This document shows, piece by piece, positions 5,775 through 11,971 of a stretch of DNA of 11,971 nt. The translations under genes and the position numbers were made by a program. Numbering within the stretch: the first letter of the stretch is position 1; each line of letters begins with the position of its first letter. The notes below the pieces were generated by a model. That model was not told where the DNA came from, searched no databases, and worked only from the letters and a program-made list of their open reading frames with translations. Source of the DNA: JBFXAN01 sp050184225 (GTDB lineage Bacteria > Chloroflexota > Dehalococcoidia > CAUJGQ01); NCBI GenBank assembly GCA_050184225.1, contig JBFXAN010000191.1, positions 1 through 11,971 on the forward strand. Direction: 5' to 3'.

Positions 5775-7180
5775 TGCCCGGCAAAGCGGTCGGCTACTTT
5801 CGGGAGGACAGCGGCGCGGGTGCACCCACGATCGCCGAGCAGAACCGCATGTTCCTCGAGTATTGCCGGATCGAGCGGTTGGAGGTCGCCGACACCTTCG
5901 TCGAGCCCAAGCACCAGACCGCGGAGCGTCCCGCGTTCCGCCAGCTTGTCGACTTTCTTCGCGCGAGCCCAGCAGAGGTAACGGTCGTCGTCAGCTCGAT
6001 CGAGCGGCTCGGCAAGGACATGCGCGAGGCGGCGCGCGCCTCCTTTCAGCTGCTCAGCCTCGGCGCGCGGATCGTCACGATCAGCGGCGAATCCGACGCG
6101 ACGGCCTCCCTCGTCGAAGGCTGGCGGAGCCGCGAGGGCAGCGAGCGGCTCGGCGAGCGGGTTCGCGCCGCCATGCGCCGCAAGGCGGTGAAAGGTGAAG
6201 CGCTCGGCCGCCCGCCCTACGGCTACAAGGTCGGCCTCCGCCACCGGCTCGAGCCGATCCCGGACGAGGCCGCGCTCGTCCGCTACATCTTCCGGCTCTA
6301 CACGCAGGAGGGTCTTGGCATCCGCCTGATCGCGCGGCGGCTGAACGAAGAAGGGCACCGCACCCGCCGCGACGGCAACTGGAGCATGGTCACGATCCGC
6401 GACATCCTCCGCAACCGCGTCTACCTGGGCACCTACTCCCGCTTCGGCGTGCGCGTGCCCGGCAGCCACACCGCCCTGATCTCGCCGGAAGACCACCGCA
6501 AGGCGCAGGACAAGATGGCCGCGCGGCGCACCGCCGGCGGGCCGCGCAACGTCAACCCCTACCTGCTCGCCGGTCTGGCCTACTGTGGCTCCTGCGGCAA
6601 CCGCATGATCGGTGTCACCCGCCGGCAGTCGTGGCAGCGCCGCTCGGACGGCGGCACCAGCTCCGCCGAGTATCGCTACTACCAGTGCGGCAGCCGGACC
6701 AACCAGAGCGTCTGTGATTACCACACCCGCAGCGCCACGCAACTCGACGACGAAGTACGGCTGGCCACCGCCGCCGCGCTCGAACGCCTCGTCCAGGGTG
6801 AAGCGCCCGAGACGGGCAGCGGCAACCGGCTCGACGATCCGAAACGTCTCCAGACCCGCCTCCGGCAGCTCGATCGGCGTCTCGAGCAATACCTCGACCA
6901 TGCCTCCAGCGGCCGGATCAGCCCCGATCGCCTGCGCGCGCTGAGCATCGAGCTCGGCCAGCAGCAGCTGGAGGTCGAAGACGAGCTTGCCGAGATCAAC
7001 CGTCGCGCCCGCGAGCGCGACGCCCGCACCGAGCGCCTCCACGTCCACACCGAGCAGATCGTCAAACTCCGCGACGGTTGGGACGATCTCGAATTCGCCG
7101 AACGCCAGGCACTCCTTCGCGACGTGCTCCAGCGCGTCAACGTCACCGACGACGCCGTCGAGGTGATCCTCAGCCGCTGA
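5774..7180 (+). CDS. Large serine recombinase-like protein with altered active site
   Basis: The 468-residue protein has the three parts of a large serine recombinase: a resolvase-like domain (about 4-120), a 'recombinase' DNA-binding domain (about 125-250, with R-P-P-Y-G-Y-K-V at 146-153 and a helix-turn-helix-like region around 180-212), and a zinc beta-ribbon (C271-G-S-C274, C305, C314) followed by a coiled coil (about 355-455). Large serine recombinases cut and rejoin DNA through a Ser nucleophile in Y-x-R-x-S. Here the motif reads Y8-F-R10-E-D12-S13, so Asp sits at the Ser position and Ser is one residue late. The usual D-R-L-x-R motif reads E77-R78-L-G-K81. R10 and R78 are kept. ATG at 5774 overlaps the upstream TGA (TGATG), and a longer start (5738) would run into the neighbour's zinc ribbon. 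Base use resembles the upstream gene. It may be a domesticated DNA-binding protein, or an active enzyme using S13. Confidence 0.85.
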   Translation: MPGKAVGYFREDSGAGAPTIAEQNRMFLEYCRIERLEVADTFVEPKHQTAERPAFRQLVDFLRASPAEVTVVVSSIERLGKDMREAARASFQLLSLGARIVTISGESDATASLVEGWRSREGSERLGERVRAAMRRKAVKGEALGRPPYGYKVGLRHRLEPIPDEAALVRYIFRLYTQEGLGIRLIARRLNEEGHRTRRDGNWSMVTIRDILRNRVYLGTYSRFGVRVPGSHTALISPEDHRKAQDKMAARRTAGGPRNVNPYLLAGLAYCGSCGNRMIGVTRRQSWQRRSDGGTSSAEYRYYQCGSRTNQSVCDYHTRSATQLDDEVRLATAAALERLVQGEAPETGSGNRLDDPKRLQTRLRQLDRRLEQYLDHASSGRISPDRLRALSIELGQQQLEVEDELAEINRRARERDARTERLHVHTEQIVKLRDGWDDLEFAERQALLRDVLQRVNVTDDAVEVILSR

Positions 7181-7278
7181 AAGCTGTATTCTGCCCGAGC
7201 GATTGGATGGCCTGCCAACGTCGTGGTCACAAACCCGATGGCCTATGATGCGGTGGAGTGAATCCGAGGAAGGCCACC

Positions 7279-7554
7279 ATGACCATGCCAGGACCGCGAT
7301 ATGGCATGACGGAGTTTGCGCGCAGGGGCCAAGAGATCTATGAGCGCGCCGTACTCCCCCAGATTGAAGCGTCTGACCAGGGGAAGTTCGTGGCGATCGA
7401 TATCGAGACGGGTGCGTTTGAAATAGACGAGGATGACTTTGCCGCCACGGAACGCCTTCGGAGCCAACACCCAGATCCTCAGTTGTGGCTGATCCGAATC
7501 GGACAGCCGGCCGCGTATCGATTTGGGTCGCGACCAGCACACAGCCGTCCATGA
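7279..7554 (+). CDS. Small conserved hypothetical protein, possible antitoxin-like partner gene
   Basis: A 91-residue protein starts at ATG 7279 with an AGGAAGG ribosome site 5 nt upstream; a GTG at 7258 is in frame but less likely. Its centre, G-K-F-V-A-I-D-I-E-T-G-A-F-E-I-D followed by P-D-P-Q-L-W-L-I-R-I-G and A-A-Y-R-F-G, matches what I recall of an uncharacterised family common in Chloroflexota and cyanobacteria. In those genomes it often sits just before a small retropepsin-like ('clan AA') aspartic protease gene. Here its TGA overlaps the ATG of such a gene, now broken, as ATGA. No function is established. A toxin-antitoxin-like role is only a guess from the two-gene layout. The DNA is visibly less GC-rich than the flanking genes, which fits acquired material. 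A TATGAT box at 7244-7249 has no convincing -35. Confidence 0.7.
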   Translation: MTMPGPRYGMTEFARRGQEIYERAVLPQIEASDQGKFVAIDIETGAFEIDEDDFAATERLRSQHPDPQLWLIRIGQPAAYRFGSRPAHSRP

Positions 7555-7652
7555 TCACCGGCACCGTCAATCGATACCTTGAAGCGACTGTGTCCATCGT
7601 CGTATGGGGCGTGGACGGCCGGAAGCGATTGATTGTAGGTGAATTTACTTGA
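7551..7652 (+). pseudogene. Truncated start of a retropepsin-like (clan AA) aspartic protease gene
   Basis: Starting at ATG 7551, which overlaps the previous stop, a frame of 33 codons reads M-I-T-G-T-V-N-R-Y-L-E-A-T-V-S and then I-V-V-W-G-V-D-G-R-K. This resembles the first strand pair of small clan AA aspartic proteases, which normally continue into a V-I-D-T-G-F-T-G active-site motif and run to about 120 residues. Here the frame stops at TGA 7650-7652 before any D-T/S-G motif, and none of the three plus-strand frames beyond it restores one. The gene is therefore probably a remnant. A genuine 33-residue peptide gene cannot be ruled out, and the family call rests on a short match. Confidence 0.5.
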
Positions 7653-8002
7653 GTTGCCATTTCTGAATCTGGAACGGTTGATTGACTCAGCTGCTTAGAT
7701 TCGACGCAGAGGCCGGAAAATCGATTGAACGATTGATTGTTTGCATGGTTGAGATCCAGAGCCGCGGCCGGCGAAGGGGTCAGCGTCAGGCAACAGCGCG
7801 TTTGGCGTGTGCTCAGCGGAGACGCGACGGGACCAGACACCGGGAGCGCGTCACGATGGGCGATGTTGCGGAGAAATAGGCAGAGCATGGCGCATTCCCC
7901 CATGAAGAAGCGAGGGTACGGGCGCCTGATTCGAAGTGTCAACGCGCGGACGTCACTCTGGGGTTGACCGCGCGACTGGCCAGAGGGGCACCAGCACCAG
8001 CC
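7653..8002. other. Gene-free interval between the small-protein remnant and the end of hsdR
   Basis: About 350 bp without a convincing gene on either strand. Short open frames exist (for example plus-strand 7682-7879), but they are Arg-rich, lack ribosome sites and look like chance frames. The sequence up to about 7740 is less GC-rich and repeats the word GATTGATTG (near 7629 and 7732), without a regular array. I see no tRNA, CRISPR or clear terminator. It probably holds decayed remains of the inserted strip. Confidence 0.5.
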
Positions 8003-11000
8003 TTAGGCGGTCGCGCGTTGGCGGACGTCTTTGAGGATGGCGAGCAGGTCGTCGAGATCGGACGAGGTGAAGACGGCCTCGGGGCCGCGGTCGTCGATGT
8101 CGATGAAGGGCGACTCCCAGAGGAGGCCGGGGTCGATGATGCCGCGCTCGGCGAGTTGGTCGACGATCAGGTTGACGAACTCGATCTGATTGGCGGAGAA
8201 GGTATCGCCAGAGACGAACCGGCCGAGGGCTTCCTTGGCGGCGTCGCGATGGAGGCCGGCAAGCGAGCGGATGAAGAGGCCGAGGCCGCTGCTCTCCTGT
8301 TTGGCGCGGTCGATGTCGTCGGGGGTGCCGACGCCGGCGTCGATGAGGACGCGCTCGAGTTCGTCGAGGTCGGTGGCGGTCAATGGCCGGTTCCACATGA
8401 GCTTGTGGATGACGAGGTCGTCCTGATGCGCGAGCAGGAAGGTGCGCGTCTTGGCGCGGAAGCGCTCGAAGTCGGTGCCGGGGGTGAGGCCGGGCAGGTC
8501 GACCGTGGCTTCGACGCCGGTTTCGTCGGTGAAGTCGGTGTAGAGGACCGGACGCCGTCCCTTGTCGATGAACGTGACGAGGCGGCGCAGCTGCTTTCGC
8601 GCTGTCTCCAGCATCGACACGATCACATCCTGCCACCAGGCATCGGTCTGGATCTCCTGAATCAGCGACAGTTCGTCGCGCACCATCGGAATACTGGATT
8701 TTTCTTCCAGCAGGGCGGCGATCGTCCGTACCTGGTCGCGGAGCCGTGCGACCGCCGGCTCGTCCCGCAGGAGGGCGAGTTGCAACCGGAGGATGAGCAG
8801 GTCGAAGCGCTTAGCCTCCTCGTCGGTGTCCAGGCGCGCGGTCGGCAGGCCGGCGACGTGCCGGGAGAGGGCGTCGATCTCGCCGGTTGACAGCGCCGAC
8901 CATGCATCGGTCGAGGCGTATTTCTCGACCAGTTGGCGGTGGTGGCGAACGACGAAGTTCTCGACGTTCATCGCCGCGACCTGATTGCGGAGCAGTTCGG
9001 CGGTTTCGCGGCGGACGTCGGTGGACGCCTGCATCCGATCGAGCGTGGCGATCAGGTCCAGCCGCTGCCGGAAGAGGCGGGTGCTGAGGGAGGCGCCGGA
9101 GCCGCCTCCGGCCGTCTCGGGGTTCTGGCTGAAGAACTCGAGGTTCCCGCAGAAGTCGAAGAGATAGAAGAACTCCTTGTCCTGGCCTGGTCCGAAGAGA
9201 TCGGGCCGGAGGCGGGTGCCCCGGCCGAGCATCTGCCAGAACTTGGTCTTTGAGCGGACGGGCTTGAAGAAGACGAGGTTGACGACCTCGGGCACGTCGA
9301 TGCCGGTGTCGAGCATGTCGACGGAGATGGCGATGTGGGGGGATTTCTCCGGCTGGGAGAAGTCATCGATCAAGGTGTCCGCATAGTCCACCTGGACATC
9401 AATTACCCGGGCGAACTGACCGCGGTAATGGGGATAGTTGGCGTTGAAGCGGTCCTGGATGAAGACGGCGTGCGCGTGATTGCGGGCGAAGATGATCGTC
9501 TTACCGAGGCGGTCACCGCCGGCGACGGTGAGGCCGCGGGTCATCAGGTATTCCAGCGCCTTGTCGACGGTGTCCTGGTTGAACAGCCAGGCGTTGATCG
9601 CCGCCGCTTCGACGCGGTCGGGGGCGGGGCCGTCCTCGGTCCACTCCAGCGCATCCCACTGCTCCCGCTCCTCCTCGGTGAGGTCGTCGTAGCGGATGCC
9701 CTCCTGCTGGAACTTGAGCGGCACGGCGACGGCGCGGGGCGGGACAAGGTAGCCGTCCTTGACCGCCTCTTCGAGGCCGTAGGCGTCGGTGGGGACGCTG
9801 CTCTCCAGGTCGAAGAGGCCGTAGGTGTTGCGGTCGATCTCGTCCTTGGGGGTCGCGGTGAGGCCGACGAGGAGGGCGTCGAAGTACTCGAAGATGGCGC
9901 GGTACTTCTGATAGACGGAGCGGTGGGCCTCGTCGATCACGACCAGATCGAAGTAGCCGGGACCGAAGGCGCGTTGCCCGTCACGGGTCTCGTCGATCAG
10001 CCCCATCATCGTCGGATAGGTGGAGACGTAGACGCGGCCGTCTTTGTTCTTCTCCGTGATCAGGTTGACGGGCGACGCGGCCGGCAGATGGCGCTTGAAG
10101 GCATTGACCGCCTGGGTGACGAGGGGTCTGCGGTCGGCGAGGAAGAGGACGCGCTTGACCCAGTTGCAGCGCATGAGCAGATCGGATAGGGCGACGACGG
10201 TGCGGGTCTTGCCAGCGCCGGTGGCCATGACGAGCAGCGCCTTGCGGTCGCGGTCCCGCTCGAAGGCTTCGGCGATGCGGCGGATGGCGCGGATTTGGTA
10301 GTAGCGTTCGACGATGGCGGGGTCGATCGTCGCGCCGGCGAGCGGCAGGCGGGTGCTACGCCGCTGGATAATCTGTTCCAGTTCTTTGATGGTGAGGAAG
10401 CCCTGCACCTGGCGAGGTGGATAGTTGAGTTCATCCCACAACCAATGCTCGTACCCGTTGGAGTAGAAGATGATCGGGCGCTGACCGTACCGCTGTTCGA
10501 GACAATCGGCGTATAGCTTCGCCTGCTGCTGACCGGCGCGGGCGTCGCGGGTGGTGCGTTTCGCCTCGACGAGGCCGAGGGGCAGGCCGTCGTCGCCCCA
10601 GAGGACGTAATCGACGAAGCCGCGGCCGTCGGCCGAGGGCATGCCGGTGACCGAATACTCACGGTCGCGGGGTTGGTCCAGCGTCCAACCGGCCTCGCGG
10701 AGGAGGAGGTCGATGAAGGCGGTGCGGGTTTCCGCCTCGCTGTAGTCATGGGTGTCCGGCTGGGCGATGTTTGCCGCCTTCGCCTGGGCGACCTCCTCGC
10801 GCAGGCGGGTGAGTTCCTCGTCGAGCGCGGCTTTGTCCGAGAGCAGCGCCGTGAGGCGGGCGTCGGAGGCGGCGAGTTGATCGGCGAGCGATTGGAGTTG
10901 CGCCCGCGTCTGGGGCGGAACGGGGGAGGTACGGGGCAGGTGGCGCTCGTCGAACTCCCAGCGGCCGGCGGGCTTGGCGGCGCGGGCGTAGGTGCGGGCG

Positions 11001-11356
11001 AGCCAGTAGGCGACGTGGAACAACTCGCGGACGGCGGTGAGGGCGCCAGACTCGCGGACCGGACCGGCACGGTGGACGGCCTCATTGCCGAGGTCTTTGA
11101 TGAGCTTCGCCTTGGTGAAGACGGCGGGACCGGCGACCTGGCGAAAGGACGGATCGTGGATGAGGGCACTGAGGTGGTCCTGGTAGGGGAGGCGGAGGGT
11201 GCGGTCGTGCTGATAGAGCCAGGCGACGGCGAGCTCGAGGGCGCGGCGGGCGTAGAAGCAGGCGACGCGGGCATCGGGATAGACGAGCGACTCGGCCTTT
11301 GTTGCGGCCTCGAAGACCTCCGGCCACTCGGCTTGGAGAAAGGCGAAGTTGCTCAC
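8003..11356 (-). CDS. hsdR: Type I restriction endonuclease, R (HsdR) subunit, EcoEI-like
   Basis: HsdR is the ATP-driven translocation and cleavage subunit of type I restriction complexes. The 1117-residue product has an N-terminal DUF4145-like helical domain (about 1-125) and a short coiled coil (about 150-195). A PD-(D/E)xK nuclease core follows, with D249 in R-G-F-V-D-Y and E264-A-K266. The SF2 motor has MATGAGKT (Walker A, about 377-384), DEAH (475-478), T-A-T-P (500-503), T-G-I-D-V-P-E (684-690) and Q-M-L-G-R-G-T-R (708-715). The C-terminal 350 residues match the helical region of EcoEI-type R subunits that binds the methylase core. All nuclease and motor residues are present. GTG at 11356 is chosen because it follows the hsdS TGA by one base and GGGGAG lies upstream; the frame is open 21 codons further but that overlaps hsdS. 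No hsdM is in view. Confidence 0.93.
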   Translation of the reverse strand: MSNFAFLQAEWPEVFEAATKAESLVYPDARVACFYARRALELAVAWLYQHDRTLRLPYQDHLSALIHDPSFRQVAGPAVFTKAKLIKDLGNEAVHRAGPVRESGALTAVRELFHVAYWLARTYARAAKPAGRWEFDERHLPRTSPVPPQTRAQLQSLADQLAASDARLTALLSDKAALDEELTRLREEVAQAKAANIAQPDTHDYSEAETRTAFIDLLLREAGWTLDQPRDREYSVTGMPSADGRGFVDYVLWGDDGLPLGLVEAKRTTRDARAGQQQAKLYADCLEQRYGQRPIIFYSNGYEHWLWDELNYPPRQVQGFLTIKELEQIIQRRSTRLPLAGATIDPAIVERYYQIRAIRRIAEAFERDRDRKALLVMATGAGKTRTVVALSDLLMRCNWVKRVLFLADRRPLVTQAVNAFKRHLPAASPVNLITEKNKDGRVYVSTYPTMMGLIDETRDGQRAFGPGYFDLVVIDEAHRSVYQKYRAIFEYFDALLVGLTATPKDEIDRNTYGLFDLESSVPTDAYGLEEAVKDGYLVPPRAVAVPLKFQQEGIRYDDLTEEEREQWDALEWTEDGPAPDRVEAAAINAWLFNQDTVDKALEYLMTRGLTVAGGDRLGKTIIFARNHAHAVFIQDRFNANYPHYRGQFARVIDVQVDYADTLIDDFSQPEKSPHIAISVDMLDTGIDVPEVVNLVFFKPVRSKTKFWQMLGRGTRLRPDLFGPGQDKEFFYLFDFCGNLEFFSQNPETAGGGSGASLSTRLFRQRLDLIATLDRMQASTDVRRETAELLRNQVAAMNVENFVVRHHRQLVEKYASTDAWSALSTGEIDALSRHVAGLPTARLDTDEEAKRFDLLILRLQLALLRDEPAVARLRDQVRTIAALLEEKSSIPMVRDELSLIQEIQTDAWWQDVIVSMLETARKQLRRLVTFIDKGRRPVLYTDFTDETGVEATVDLPGLTPGTDFERFRAKTRTFLLAHQDDLVIHKLMWNRPLTATDLDELERVLIDAGVGTPDDIDRAKQESSGLGLFIRSLAGLHRDAAKEALGRFVSGDTFSANQIEFVNLIVDQLAERGIIDPGLLWESPFIDIDDRGPEAVFTSSDLDDLLAILKDVRQRATA

Positions 11357-11357
11357 G

Positions 11358-11864
11358 TCATAGCTCTCCCCGGAAGGCGCGATGCTGGAGCGAGGCGAAG
11401 AGGGCGTCGAGGTGCCCAAGCGATGCCTGTTGTGCCACCTTCAGACGCTCTACCGCGGCGACCTGACCCGCGAACTCCACTTGAAGGCTCAGTGGAGGAG
11501 TTGGCACCGTGAAGTTTAGGATCTCTCGTATGTTCACATGCGGTGAAGCCGATCCATCAAGAGACCGAGTGGCTTGCCGGTAAGCATCGTTCGTACAGAG
11601 ATACGACCAAAGATATTCGCTCGTAACCATTGACAGGTTTGGCCGGAAAAGCATCATTCGTTGACCAAGACAGATCTCAGCTTCTTCAATGATTCGAGCG
11701 GCATTACCAAATCTTGCGCCTTCTCGGCAATAAATCACATCGCCAGGAATAGGCTTACCTCGGGCAACTCTCTTATCGTACTCGTCTGCATCAACATACT
11801 TTGCACTGTCGAAATCGAGATAGCCGTTCTGTATGTCTGAGCTTCTAATACCAATCCCGCATGA
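11358..11864 (-). pseudogene. hsdS: Truncated specificity subunit of the type I restriction system (hsdS 3' part)
   Basis: The frame from just after a TAG (11865-11867) to TGA 11358-11360 encodes 168 residues that are clearly the second half of an HsdS. It begins in the middle of a target recognition domain (G-I-G-I-R-S-S-D-I-Q-N-G-Y-L-D-F), continues through K-P-I-P-G-D-V-I-Y-C-R-E-G, and ends in the conserved helix P-P-L-S-L-Q ... L-D-A-L-F-A-S-L-Q-H-R-A-F-R-G-E-L. Normal HsdS proteins are about 400-450 residues with two recognition domains. The first domain, the spacer helix and the first 30 or so residues of the second domain are missing, and no other frame upstream supplies them. The only usual start in frame is GTG at 11738, deep inside the domain. 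The recognition-domain half is much less GC-rich than its flanks, as is usual for HsdS. It probably cannot give a functional specificity subunit. Confidence 0.75.
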
Positions 11865-11969
11865 CTACGCCGCATTCTGGTCGAGCGCCGGGAGCGCAGC
11901 GAGGGCGTCCTGAATCCAGGCCCAGCCGGCCAGCGACCGAACGCGGGCGGGGTCGGCATCGAGATCGGT
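11865..11969 (-). CDS. C-terminal end of an unidentified protein (partial, 5' end outside window)
   Basis: Thirty-four residues plus TAG are visible, running in from the right edge in the same frame as the hsdS remnant. The sequence is Ala- and Leu-rich (R-S-L-A-G-W-A-W-I-Q-D-A-L-A-A-L-P-A-L) and GC-rich, unlike the AT-richer recognition domain that follows directly after the stop. I do not recognise it. It could be the end of hsdM or of another gene of the restriction locus, or a foreign segment joined to hsdS by a deletion. The match to the hsdS frame may be chance. Confidence 0.4.
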   Translation of the reverse strand, partial: TDLDADPARVRSLAGWAWIQDALAALPALDQNAA

Positions 11970-11971
11970 GA

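Noticed and set aside
7620..7745. GATTGATTG words as a possible CRISPR or direct-repeat array
   Set aside because: There are only two exact copies plus a partial one, with unequal spacing and no longer shared repeat unit.
5762..7942. A 726-codon open frame on the minus strand opposite the recombinase gene
   Set aside because: It is the antisense shadow of a GC-rich gene. The product is Ala/Val/Asp-rich with no recognisable domain, and the plus strand encodes clear protein domains there.
8003..11512. Several long open frames on the plus strand and in another minus frame across hsdR
   Set aside because: They mirror hsdR in other frames, are low-complexity (Pro/Ser/Arg or Gly/Val/Glu rich) and have no ribosome sites, while hsdR shows a full set of helicase and nuclease motifs.
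11735..11959. A 74-codon minus-strand frame overlapping the hsdS junction
   Set aside because: It is out of frame with the clear HsdS sequence, is rich in Arg/Ser/Thr and shows no family features.

Overview
The window is GC-rich DNA, probably from a bacterium of the Chloroflexota, perhaps near the Thermomicrobia/Sphaerobacter group. That placement is an inference from base composition, the gene neighbourhood and one small orphan family that I recall from Chloroflexota and cyanobacteria. No rRNA or other decisive marker is present.

Left part (1-4913, nearly all on the minus strand). The tail of a transposase enters from the left edge. Next comes a convergent gene for a ferritin-like di-iron protein, which has its own promoter. 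Upstream of it, and read in the same direction, is a core fatty-acid and translation operon in the order yceD, rpmF, fabD, fabG, nusB, acpP. fabD and fabG overlap by 4 nt. A hairpin after acpP probably ends the operon. FabD makes malonyl-ACP, FabG reduces beta-ketoacyl-ACP and AcpP carries the acyl chain. The di-iron oxidase just downstream could act on ACP-bound or other lipids, but this is a guess from position.

Middle (4914-7180). Two sigma70-type promoters stand back to back in the 153-bp divergent region, and their -35 boxes share a perfect 10-bp palindrome. To the right runs a coiled-coil/zinc-ribbon protein gene, directly overlapped (TGATG) by a large serine recombinase-like gene. The recombinase has an altered active site: Asp where the nucleophilic Ser should be, Ser one residue later, and Lys for a conserved Arg.

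Right part (7181-11971). A less GC-rich strip carries a small orphan protein gene overlapping the start of a broken aspartic-protease-like gene, then about 350 bp with no gene. On the minus strand follows a type I restriction locus: a complete hsdR preceded by an hsdS that lacks its first recognition domain and most of its 5' half. An in-frame stop and an unrelated GC-rich coding end sit where hsdS should continue. As it stands, the restriction subunit looks intact but the specificity subunit looks broken, and any hsdM lies outside the window.
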